NCBI GenBank assembly: GCA_032717465.1
Contig: CM064681.1
Location: 16,524,204-16,588,203, forward strand
Length of the DNA stretch: 64,000 nucleotides
Direction: 5' to 3'
From: Coenobita brevimanus
Lineage: Eukaryota; Arthropoda; Malacostraca; Decapoda; Coenobitidae
This document shows, in pieces, positions 40,114 to 49,152 of this stretch. How positions within the stretch are numbered: the stretch's first letter is position 1; each line of letters opens with the position of its first letter. Below the pieces are notes generated by a model that was not told the origin of the DNA, searched no databases, and saw nothing but the letters and a program-made list of their open reading frames with translations. Made by a program: the position numbers and the translations under genes.

Positions 40114-42082
40114 CTGCTTCCCCCAAGGAAAGGGAGGTAGCCGAGACAGGACGACTCACTCTTCATTTACTCATCCATTCAAACACATTCATTCGCATCT
40201 TAGCCCCAAGGGGAGAACAGACAGATCCTCACCGCATCACACCGCACAAAGGTCAACTGCGCAATGCAATCAGTGACATCCGAAGCAGGGCCCGACAGCA
40301 GAACTGGTTTACCCCTGCCACATCATAACAGACCCATCCCCTTACCCGCACCTGACCTGACTAGCTGATCAGACCAAATGCGGGAGAATATCCCCTCAGG
40401 GCTGCGTCATCACTTATTCATTCACAATTTCTCTCCATTTATTTCTGTCACACACAGCCACTCTTCCTTGCTCAACAGACATCCCTCTCGCATCCAGCGC
40501 TCTCTTCACACTGTCCATCCATCCTATTCGTGGTCTCCCTCTCAGCCTTACACCTCTCACATCAGATCTAGTTATCTTTTTCACCAATTGTTCATTATCC
40601 ATTCTCTCCATATGCCCAAACCATTGCAACACCCTCTGCTCAACTCTACCAGCCATCTCCCGAACAACTCCAGTTCTCCTTCGCACTTCATCATTTCGCA
40701 CTCGATCCATACGCGTCACTCCACACATACTCCTCAGACATCTCATCTCCATTACATTCAAACTTTTCCTCTCTGCTACACCCACATTCCATGTTTCAGC
40801 CCCATATAATGCAGTCGGTACCACAACACCCTCATACAGCCTTCTCTTTACATCCATTCTAAGCGAACGACATTTAAACACTTTTTTCATTCCTCCCAGC
40901 ACCTTTCCTACTTCATTTATTCTAAACTTCACTTCTGCATCTATTCTTCCATCCACAGCAACATGTGACCCTAGATATTTAAAACAATCTACCTCCTCAA
41001 GCAACTCACCATTCAAAACTATATTCATCCCCCTACCATCTATCACCCTCGTACACTTCATCACTTTACCCTTATTCTCAAATACTTTCAATTTCCTCCT
41101 TTCACACACCCTTCCAAACTCCTCTACCAACTGTCTCAATCTCTCCTCTGAATCAGTCACCAGTGCAGTATCATCTGCAAACAGCAGCTGCTTCAGATTC
41201 CACTCTCCTCCATCAACATTTACCAGACTCAGACCACCTAAAACTCTTGCATTCACCTCCCTTGCAACACCATCCATGTAAATATTAAACAACCAAGGCG
41301 ACATCACACATCCCTGTCGCAGCCCCACTCTCACGGGAAACCAATCACTCACAGCATTTCCCACTCTTACACACGCTCTACTATTTACATAAAAACTTTT
41401 CACCCCTTTTAGTAACCTACCATCAAGTCCATACAATCTTAAAACAGTCCACAAAGCCTCCCTATCAATTCTATCATACGCTTTCTCTAAATCCATAAAT
41501 GCCCAAAACACATCCTTGCCTTTCGCTAAATACTTTTCACACACTTGTCTCACAGCAAACACCTGATCAACGCATCCCCTCCCTCTCCTAAAGCCACACT
41601 GCTCATCACTAATCACTCCCTCTGTACCCTTTCTAACTCTCATAATTAACACTCTACCATACACTTTACCTACAACACTCAACAGACTTATACCCCTAAA
41701 GCTAGTACATTCATACTTATCACCCTTGCCTTTATACAACGGGACCACACAAGCACTTGCCCAGTCAATTGGCACCATACCTTTCTCAAAGCACACATTC
41801 AACAATCTTACTAACCAGTCAACAATAGGCACTCCATCACCCTTCAGGCATTCCACAGCACACCCATCCATACCTGCAGCTTTCCCTGTTTTCAAATCCT
41901 TTACTGCCTTCTCCACTTCTTCCTTCGTGATCAAAGAATCATTCAACTCTCCCAACACATTTATTCCTTGCACCCTTCCATCCGCCACAATCTCAGCCAC
42001 CCTTTCCTCCTCTACATTTCACAATCTTTCAAAATACTCTGCCCATCTCTTCCTTACTGCATCCAACTCAATTAACATCCTT

Positions 42083-42084
<2 letters not shown>
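40111..42084 (-). mobile_element. RTE-A copy 3, 5' truncated, intact RT frame
   Basis: Minus strand. The 3' UTR runs from 40111 to about 40413 and the RT frame from 42000 to 40414. 5' truncated at 42084, where an AT tract replaces the sequence that continues in copy 4 (44320). It is the best preserved RT of the RTE-A family in the window. Confidence 0.88.
40414..42000 (-). CDS. RTE-A reverse transcriptase, 528 residues, uninterrupted
   Basis: Begins within the pre-RT linker ([20 protein letters not shown]), then [53 protein letters not shown] (palm Asp), [21 protein letters not shown] and [12 protein letters not shown] with FADD at residues 274-277. The C-terminus reads [39 protein letters not shown] and NKWREIVNE, the layout of RTE-clade LINEs. 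No stop or frameshift inside. The endonuclease is missing through 5' truncation, so it cannot act alone. Confidence 0.9.
   Translation of the reverse strand: MAEIVADGRVQGINVLGELNDSLITKEEVEKAVKDLKTGKAAGMDGCAVECLKGDGVPIVDWLVRLLNVCFEKGMVPIDWASACVVPLYKGKGDKYECTSFRGISLLSVVGKVYGRVLIMRVRKGTEGVISDEQCGFRRGRGCVDQVFAVRQVCEKYLAKGKDVFWAFMDLEKAYDRIDREALWTVLRLYGLDGRLLKGVKSFYVNSRACVRVGNAVSDWFPVRVGLRQGCVMSPWLFNIYMDGVAREVNARVLGGLSLVNVDGGEWNLKQLLFADDTALVTDSEERLRQLVEEFGRVCERRKLKVFENKGKVMKCTRVIDGRGMNIVLNGELLEEVDCFKYLGSHVAVDGRIDAEVKFRINEVGKVLGGMKKVFKCRSLRMDVKRRLYEGVVVPTALYGAETWNVGVAERKSLNVMEMRCLRSMCGVTRMDRVRNDEVRRRTGVVREMAGRVEQRVLQWFGHMERMDNEQLVKKITRSDVRGVRLRGRPRIGWMDSVKRALDARGMSVEQGRVAVCDRNKWREIVNE

Positions 42085-42171
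<87 letters not shown>
42085..42171. repeat. (AT)n microsatellite
   Basis: AT tract with one TTT interruption at the truncated 5' edge of RTE-A copy 3. Confidence 0.95.
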
Positions 42172-42174
<3 letters not shown>

Positions 42175-42320
42175 AGGGGCAGGATCCCACTGCTACCTGG
42201 TGCATCCCCAGGTGTCGGAGAGGGGAAGACCTTGTAGATATACAAGGTACCGTCTTAGACTTCGTGGACCATGGGACCCCCTATAGATATATAGGGCTCC
42301 ACCTAATATAATGAATAAGG
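42172..42320. other. Orphan 149-bp segment with three small hairpins
   Basis: Not similar to anything else in the window. It contains ACCTGG-TGCATCC-CCAGGT (42195-42213), ACCTTGTA-GATA-TACAAGGT (42229-42248) and CCCTATA-GATA-TATAGGG (42279-42296), all perfect stems. No open reading frame of note. It may be the 5' end of an otherwise missing retroelement or a structured non-coding sequence. Confidence 0.5.
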
Positions 42321-42647
42321 TCTATCTATCTATCTATATACCTAGGCTGCTTCCCCCAAGGAAAGGGAGGTAGCCGAGACAGGACGACTCACTCTCCATT
42401 TACTCATCCATTCAAACACATTCATTCGCATCTTAGCCCCAAAGGGGAGAACGGACAGATCCTCACCGCACCACACCGCACAAGGGTCAACTGGGCAATG
42501 CAATCAGTGACATCCGCAGCAGGGCCCGACAGCAGAACTGGTTTACCCCTGCCACATCATAACAGACCCATCCCCTTACCCGCACCTGACCTGACTAGCT
42601 GATCAGACCAAATGCGGGAGAATATCCCCTCAGGGCTGCGTCATCAC

Positions 42648-43115
42648 TTATTCATTCACAATTTCTCTCCATTTATTTCTGTCACGCACAGCCACTCTTC
42701 CTTGCTCAACAGACATCCCTCTCGCATCCAGCGCTCTCTTCACACTGTCCATCCATCCTATTCGTGGTCTTCCTATCAGCCTTACACCTCTCACATCAGA
42801 TCTAGTTATCTTTTTCACCAATCGCTCATTATCCATTCTCTCCATATGCCCAAACCATTGCAACACCCTCTGCTCAACTCTACCAGCCATCTCCCGAACA
42901 ACTCCAGTTCTCCTTCGCACTTCATCATTTCGCACCCGATCCATACGCGTCACTCCACACATACTCCTCAGACATCTCATCTCCATTACATTCAAACTTT
43001 TCCTCTCTGCTACACCCATATTCCATGTTTCAGACCCATATAATGCAGTCGGTACCACAACACCCTCATACAGCCTTCTCTTTACATCCATTCTAAGCGA
43101 ACGACATTTAAACAC
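42648..43115 (-). pseudogene. RTE-A copy 4, RT C-terminal part
   Basis: 155-residue frame: [56 protein letters not shown] and ending NKWREIVNE. Split from the palm by an extra T and an extra A. Confidence 0.82.
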
Positions 43116-43231
43116 TTTTTTTCATTCCTCCCAGCACCTTTCCTACTTCATTTATTCTAAACTTCACTTCTGCATCTATTCTTCCATCCACAGCAACATG
43201 TGACCCTAGATATTTAAAACAATCTACCTCC

Positions 43232-43639
43232 TCAAAGCAACTCACCATTCAAAACTATATTCATCCCCCTACCATCTATCAACCTCGTACACTTCATCAC
43301 TTTACTCTTATTCTCATTTACTTTCAATTTCCTCCTCTCACACACCCTTCCAAACTCCTCTACCAACTCTCTCAATCTCTCCTCTGAATCAGTCACCAGT
43401 GCAGTATCATCTGCAAACAGCAGCTGCTTCAGATTCCACTCTCCTCCATCAACATTTACCAGACTCAGACCACCTAAAACTCTTGCATTCACCTCCCTTA
43501 CAACACCATCCATGTAAATATTAAACAACCAAGGCGACATCACACATCCCTGTCGCAGCCCCACTCTCACGGGAAACCAATCACTCACAGCATTTCCCAC
43601 TCTTACACACGCTCTACTATTTACATAAAAACTTTTCAC
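43232..43639 (-). pseudogene. RTE-A copy 4, RT palm segment
   Basis: 135-residue frame from [14 protein letters not shown] through [11 protein letters not shown] and [13 protein letters not shown] to LNGELL, where an extra base in CTCCTCAAAGC shifts the frame. Confidence 0.82.
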
Positions 43640-44876
43640 CTTTTAGTAACCTACCATCAAGTCCATACAATCTTAAAACAGTCCACAAAGCCTCCCTATC
43701 AATTCTATCATACGCTTTCTCTAAATCCATAAATGCCCAAAACACATCCTTGCCTTTCGCTAAATACTTTTCACACACTTGTCTCACAGCAAACACCTGA
43801 TCAACGCATCCCCTCCCTCTCCTAAAGCCACACTGCTCATCACTAATTACTCCCTCTGTACCCTCTCTAACTCTCATAATTAACACTCTACCATACACCT
43901 TACCTACAACACTCAACAGACTTATACCCCTAAAGCTAGTACATTCATACTTATCACCCTTGCCTTTATACAACGGGACCACACAAGCACTTGCCCAGTC
44001 AATTGGCACCATACCTTTCTCAAAGCACACATTCAACAATCTTACTAACCAGTCAACAATAGTCACTCCACCACCCTTCAGGCATTCCACAGCACACCCA
44101 TCCATACCTGCAGCTTTCCCTGCTTTCATCTCCTTTACTGCCTTCTCCACTTCCTCCTTCGTGATCAAAGAATCATTCAACTCTCCCAACACATTTATTC
44201 CTTGCACCCTTCCATCCGCCACAATCTCAGCCACCCTTTCCTCCTCTACATTTAACAATCTTTCAAAATACTCTGCCCATCTCTTCCTTACTGCATCCAT
44301 CTCAATTAACATCCTTCCATCCTCTGCTTTTACTCGTTCTTCCTTCCCAGACTCTCCCTTTCGCACCCTTTTCACCTCCTTCCAAAACATTTTCTTATTC
44401 TGCTGAAAATTCTCTGTCAGCCGCCTACCCCACCTCTCATCTGCTGCCACTTTAGCATCACGCACAGCCCTTCTCGCTCTATTCCTCTTCTCCTTATACC
44501 TTTCATATGACATCTCATCCTTCCTCTGCAGCCACACTTCATATGCGTCTCTTCTCAGCGACAGCCATCTTACTTCCTCGCACCACCATTCACTTCCTTT
44601 TCTTACACCACCACCCACACGTCTCACACCACACACCTCTTCTGCATGCCCCACCACAGCACTCTTAAACAACTGCCATTCCTCCTCCACGCTGCCATTT
44701 TCCCGATCTTTCACTGCGTTCCACTCATCTTTCAATTTCTCCTGATACTCTATCTTTTTCTCTCTTTTATCGAACTCACTCACTTTCAAAACCTCCCTGC
44801 CACACCTAACCCTCCTAGCTCTCATCCATCTCTTACCTACTCTTAACTTTCCCTCCACCAGGTAGTGGTCAGACAT
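43617..44876 (-). CDS. RTE-A copy 4, end of endonuclease, linker and RT fingers
   Basis: 419 residues. It starts at the SDHY motif of the endonuclease (SDHYLVEGKLRVG). A long basic linker follows (RKGSEWWCEEVRWLSLRRDA, RYKEKRNRARRAVRDAKVAA), then [56 protein letters not shown] and [12 protein letters not shown]. It ends at a two-base deletion (TTCACCTTTTAG against TTCACCCCTTTTAG in copy 3). Confidence 0.85.
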   Translation of the reverse strand: MSDHYLVEGKLRVGKRWMRARRVRCGREVLKVSEFDKREKKIEYQEKLKDEWNAVKDRENGSVEEEWQLFKSAVVGHAEEVCGVRRVGGGVRKGSEWWCEEVRWLSLRRDAYEVWLQRKDEMSYERYKEKRNRARRAVRDAKVAADERWGRRLTENFQQNKKMFWKEVKRVRKGESGKEERVKAEDGRMLIEMDAVRKRWAEYFERLLNVEEERVAEIVADGRVQGINVLGELNDSLITKEEVEKAVKEMKAGKAAGMDGCAVECLKGGGVTIVDWLVRLLNVCFEKGMVPIDWASACVVPLYKGKGDKYECTSFRGISLLSVVGKVYGRVLIMRVREGTEGVISDEQCGFRRGRGCVDQVFAVRQVCEKYLAKGKDVFWAFMDLEKAYDRIDREALWTVLRLYGLDGRLLKGEKFLCK

Positions 44877-45570
44877 ACCTCCACCCTCCTCTCAGAACTC
44901 TCACATCCAACAATCTTCCTATTACATTCCTAGACACAACGACATAGTCCATCAAGGCTCTATCAACAACCCTTCCACCCTCCTGTCTCACCCATGTATA
45001 CTTATAAATATCTTTCTTCTCAAACAGCGTATTCCCAATCACCATCTCTCGCTCAACACACATCGCTATCATTCGTTCCCCATTTTCATTTCTTCCAGGC
45101 ACACCATGCATACCAACTACGCCTTCAACTGCTACATTTCCCACTCTAGCATTCAGATCTCCCATCATTACCACATTCACATTCGCTTCAAAACTCTGCA
45201 GACACTCATCAACATCATTCCAGAAAGACTCCCTCTCTTGTTCATCCTTTCACTACCAGGCCCATATGCACTCACAAACACCCACAACTCACGTTCAAAT
45301 TTCGCTTTCACCACATCAGTCTCGATGACACCTCCTTCCATTCAATCACACATTGCTGAACTTCCGGACTCACTAACAAGGCCACACCTTCTCTTGCCCT
45401 TCCTCTATCAACACCTGACAATCTTCCATTCACACTTCCAAACATAGATTCCCCCTTCCCTTTCATCTTCGTTTCACTCAAAGCTAACACATCCAACTTT
45501 CTTCTCACAAACATTCTCCCAATCTCCTCCCTTTTAGCCTCAATCGTACTACATCCACGCACATTCATAG
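44869..45570 (-). pseudogene. RTE-A copy 4 endonuclease
   Basis: Two frames. 45568-45308: IGSMNVRG-type start (MNVRGCSTIEAKREEIGRMF), VLALSETKMKGKG (catalytic Glu), REGVALLVS. 45180-44869: MMGDLNARVG (GDLN), NTLFEKKDIYKYTWV, LMDYVVVS. The middle (WVFVSAYGP) is shifted by a frameshift between 45180 and 45308. The fold is the APE-type endonuclease of RTE LINEs, which nicks target DNA. Confidence 0.82.
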
Positions 45571-45795
45571 ACCCAATCTTCAGGGTACGGGGATAACTCC
45601 ATCCCCCATCCCTTTCTCTGGCCTGTCTCTTTTTAGGAACTACAAAACAGAGGAGGGGGTCCCTAGTCCCCTCACCCCGCCCCTTTTAGTCGCCTTTTAC
45701 GACACGCAGGGAATACGGTGGCAGTATTCTTCCTAACACAACCTGGCCGCAGAGTAGTAGTACCACCCCATAGTGCGGCCAGGTTGTGTCCCCCC
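45571..45795 (-). promoter_or_regulatory. RTE-A 5' leader with 16-bp perfect hairpin
   Basis: Non-coding DNA upstream of the endonuclease. The arms ACACAACCTGGCCGCA (45736-45751) and TGCGGCCAGGTTGTGT (45774-45789) are perfectly complementary around a 22-nt loop. Between hairpin and ORF is a block with GTCGCCTTTTACGACACGC (about 45689-45707), which I recall as common in arthropod RTE leaders. It should hold the internal promoter. An HDV-like ribozyme, known in some RTE and R2 elements, is possible but not shown. Confidence 0.5.
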
Positions 45796-45861
45796 CGCCA
45801 CAGGGGGTGGCAGAAAAAATTACATCTCACCAGAAACTATGTGGCAGGGAGGTGAGATTAT

Positions 45862-46763
45862 TTGGCACAATCCTCCCAACCAAACATGAGTTCTATTGCA
45901 AAGTATTTGACGGGCATTCCTGTTGGATCATCGTCTACTAAAGGTCCAACCACACTGTCTCCTGTGCTTACGGTCAGTGTGCCACCGAAGGTGAGTAAGC
46001 ACTGTATTGACAAGTTAGAGACTGGGATATTAAACACTCTTAAATCCATGAAGATCTATGCATACAATGTAAGAAGCCTCGCTGAAGATTACAAACTTGA
46101 TAACTTAATGGCTGAATTGGAAAACATTAGGTGGGATATTGTAGGTTTGAGTGAGACACACAGAAAAGAAGAAAAAGTAATTCAGCTCAATGACAGTGGC
46201 CACCTATTTTCCTACAGAGGAAGGGAAAATGAAAGAGTTAGTTGTGTAGGATTTCTAATTAACAGAAATCTTGTAGACAACATTGTTAAATTCAGCAGTG
46301 TAGCTGACAGAGCAGCAGTGGTTGTAATCAGACTGTGCAAAAAAGATACTCTGAAAGTAATACAAGTCTATGCACCAACTTCTCAGAGTTCAGATGAAGA
46401 AAATGAAACATTCTATGATGACATCTCCAGATTATGGAAGAGGAAAAGACCACCTATACTATACTCATGGGAGACTTCAATGAAAAAGTTGGAAAATCAA
46501 AAAATGGAGAAGCATGTGTGGGAAACTTTGGAGTGGGAGAAAGGAACGAAAGAGGAGAAATGCTGGTAAACCTTGCAGAAATGTTTAACATGAGAATAAT
46601 GAACACATTCTTTCACAAAAGAACAGGGAGAAAGTGGACCTGGAGAAGCCCAAATGGAGAAACAAAGAATGAAATCGACTTCATTACAGCAAATAAGAAT
46701 AACACAATCACAAATGACACAGCTATCAACAAAGTAATATTGGAAGTGACCATAGAATGGTGA
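45862..46763 (+). pseudogene. RTE-B copy 3 endonuclease
   Basis: The domain starts at MKIYAYNVRSLAEDYKLDNL (N of NVR catalytic). Next come DIVGLSETHRKEE (Glu), CVGFLINRNLVDN and VIQVYAPTSQSSDEEN. A one-base shift near 46440 moves the frame to TILMGDFNEKVGKS (GDFN) and WTWRSPNGETKNEIDFI. The SDHRMV motif lies beyond another shift at about 46755. An unrelated ~60-residue leader precedes the domain in the first frame. Confidence 0.83.
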
Positions 46764-46842
46764 GTTGCACAGTAAGATTCAATATCAAAAGTGAAAAAAA
46801 AAAGATTATTAAAGATAAAAAGAAAACAAAGCAGCCTTTCAG

Positions 46843-47559
46843 TTGGAAATAAGGAACAGATTTCAGGCTCTCAGTAATGCCGAATGTGACATTGATGAGC
46901 TGAATGACAGACTAACAAAAGTGCTAAAAGAATCAGCAGAGGTAGTAGGAAAACCTAATACAACCAGTGCCAAGAAGTATTCAGAAAAGACACTCGAGGT
47001 TATGAAAAAACGAAAGGAAGTGAAAGTAAAGACAAAGAAAGATGAAATAGAACGAGCAGAATTAAATAAGCTTATCAACAAAAGACAAAGAGAAGAAAAA
47101 AGAAAGAGAAACATGGATCAAATCAAAGAAACCATCAAAAAAGGAAAAAGTCTGAAACAGGTCCAAAGTAAAATGGCACTAGGGAAGCAACAAATGACAT
47201 CACTAAAAGACAAAAACGGTGAAGCCATTAAATGCAGAGATAAGATGTTGAAGAGAGTTAAAGAATTTTACAAAGAACTGTATGCATCAAAGACAGTAGT
47301 ACCAATCGCTAACTTTTCAGTTGACACAAGTGAAATACTTGAGGTGACACCAGACGAAGTAAATATTTCTCTTAAAAATATGAAAAGAGGGAAGGCTCTG
47401 GGAGTAGACGGAATAGTAGCAGATTTACTGTTGGATGCAGGAGCAGAAGTACAAAATAGGCTTGCTCAATTATTTCCCCAATGTATAAAACAGAAGAAAA
47501 TTCCCAAAACACGGTGTAATGGAATAGTTATCTTATTTTATAAAAAAAAAAAAAGGTGA
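46843..47559 (+). pseudogene. RTE-B copy 3 linker and start of RT
   Basis: Charged linker (INKRQREEKRKRNMDQIKE) and the first RT motifs (NMKRGKALGVDGIVADLLLD). It ends when an A-run (47541-47553) shifts the frame. The duplication junction of the 16.9-kb unit maps to 47078-47081 inside this frame. Confidence 0.82.
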
Positions 47560-47593
47560 CTCAAAAGACCTTAGTAACTATTGACCCATTAGC

Positions 47594-47986
47594 TTGCTAT
47601 CAGTCATTTACAAACTCTTCACTAAAGTCCTTACAAACAGAATAGCTACAAAGCTGGAGGAAAACCAACCTCGTGAACAGGCAGGATTCCGAAGCAGGTA
47701 CTCGACTACTGATCATCTACACACAGTGAATCAGCTAACTGAGAAAACTACAGAATATAATAAACCACTGTACTTAGGTTTTGTTGATTACGAAAAGGCT
47801 TTTGATTCAGTGGAGCACATAGAGATTATAAATTCACTGCGAGAACAAGGAGTGAATGAGAACATTGTAAAACTGCTCGAAAACATATATAAAGAGGGAA
47901 CTGCTGCAGTTAAATTACATAAGGACTCGGAAAAAATTAAGATTGAGAAGGGCGTGTGTCAGGGAGATACAATTTCACCAAAGTAA
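47594..47986 (+). pseudogene. RTE-B copy 3 RT fingers and palm
   Basis: 130 residues: LLSVIYKLFTKVLTNRIATK-type motif, REQAGFRSRYSTTDH, LGFVDYEKAFDSVEH (palm Asp), KGVCQGDTISPK, then TAA. FADDIVLMSE follows in the same frame about 90 bases downstream. Confidence 0.82.
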
Positions 47987-48428
47987 TTTACAGCATGCCT
48001 AGAAAGTATTTTAAGAAAGCTAGACTGGGAAACCAAAGGAGTGAACATACATGGAGAAAAGCTAAACCATTTAAGATTTGCAGATGACATTGTCCTAATG
48101 TCAGAAAAAGCGGAGACATTGCAAGAAATGTTAAATTACCTGAACAGAGAAAGTCTGAGAGGAGGACTGAAGATGAACCGGAGTAAAACTAATGTTTAAT
48201 CCACAAACACCAAAGATCGTCATCGGAATATGCGATGAAATTCTTGAAGAAGTTGAGGATTACAACTACTTGGGACAAATACTAAAATTAACAAAAGATC
48301 ATGATAGCGAAATAAAAAGACGCATTACAATTGGATGGAAAGCTTTCGGTAAACATAGAGACATTATGAAAAGTAGCTTGCCAGTTTATGTGAAACGAAA
48401 AGTATAAAACGAATGTATAATTCTAGCT

Positions 48429-48836
48429 ATGACGTATGAGTGTGAGACCTGGAAACTGACAAAATCGATGGAAAATAAATTAATTCGTTCTCAGAGAGCA
48501 ATGGAAAGGTCAATGTTGGGAATATCTTTAAGAGACAGGAAAAGATCAACTTGGGGGAGAGAGCAGATTAAAGTCAAAGATACTATAGAAGTTATAAAAG
48601 AACAGAAATGGAGATGGGCAGGCCATATAGCAAGAATAAGGGATAACCGATGGAGTAAGAGGCTGACAGACTGGACACCAAGAGATTGTAAGCGTAGCAG
48701 AAAAAGACCAGACAGGAGGTGGAGGGATGAGATAGAGAAATTTGCAGGGAAAACGTGGCAAAGATTGGCTCAGTCAAGGAATTCGTGGATAAGGTTGGGG
48801 GAGGCCTTTGTTCAGCAGTGGACTAGTTATGGCTGA
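48429..48836 (+). pseudogene. RTE-B copy 3 C-terminal domain
   Basis: 135 residues: YECETWKLTKSMENKLIRSQ, QKWRWAGHIARIRDNRWSKR, RPDRRWRDEIEKFAGK, ending AFVQQWTSYG. Here the TAG found in units 1 and 2 after RAMERSM is TTG (Leu), so this copy is the less degraded one. Confidence 0.83.
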
Positions 48837-48842
48837 TGATGA

Positions 48843-48844
<2 letters not shown>

Positions 48845-48893
<49 letters not shown>

Positions 48894-48900
48894 GTGTGTG
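48845..48900. repeat. (AT)n with short (GT)n
   Basis: AT tract behind RTE-B copy 3, ending in GTGTGTG. Confidence 0.93.
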
Positions 48901-49152
48901 TCCTCTAACGACACAAGTAGCCATATTGTCTCAGAAAATAGATTTAAGTTGAATGACTCCCAAAACGGGAGGTAATGTGGAGCTCCTTGCTCCTTGATTT
49001 GTCGCTGGGGAGATCTTAACTCATGGAATGTCAGGATACGACTGAGCCCATCTGTCCAGGTGAACAGAGCAGGAAGCAGCTGCGTGACGTCATGCACTAA
49101 GTTGTTTCGATTTGAGGCAGAAGTGATCTGATCTGTTAGTCTTTAGATCTTG
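48901..49152. mobile_element. P-like transposon right terminal segment, third copy
   Basis: Counterpart of 955-1209 with small differences. It ends CTTTAGATCTTG, followed by GTACTTCT at 49153-49160. With the left end at 25183 it closes the putative 24-kb composite. Confidence 0.62.

Larger units (their letters stand above)
42321..45795 (-). mobile_element. RTE-A copy 4, full-length or nearly so, minus strand
   Basis: From the 3' TCTA tail (42321-42340) to a 5' leader at about 45570-45795. Order in sense: hairpin leader, APE endonuclease (45568-44869), linker and RT (44876-43617), RT palm (43639-43232), C-terminus (43115-42648), 3' UTR. Frameshifts against copy 3: two bases missing near 43640, one extra base near 43233 and one in the T-run near 43124; another lies in the endonuclease between 45308 and 45180. 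Confidence 0.88.
45796..48844 (+). mobile_element. RTE-B copy 3, full-length, plus strand
   Basis: Head-to-head with RTE-A copy 4. Leader and endonuclease 45862-46763, linker and RT start 46843-47559, RT 47594-47986 and on, C-terminus 48192-48836, then GATGATGAT and (AT)n. Breaks: frameshift near 46440 between endonuclease halves, another near 46755, an A-run shift near 47541-47553, TAA at 47984-47986, shift near 48190, a stop near 48407. Resembles RTE elements of insects (HmRTE-type endonuclease-RT) in the QQWTSYG C-terminus. Confidence 0.87.

Noticed and set aside
45660..45735. Fragment of an rRNA or tRNA gene, because of the GTCGCC...ACGACACGC block
   Set aside because: No tRNA fold and no continuation into rRNA sequence; its position just upstream of an RTE endonuclease explains it better.
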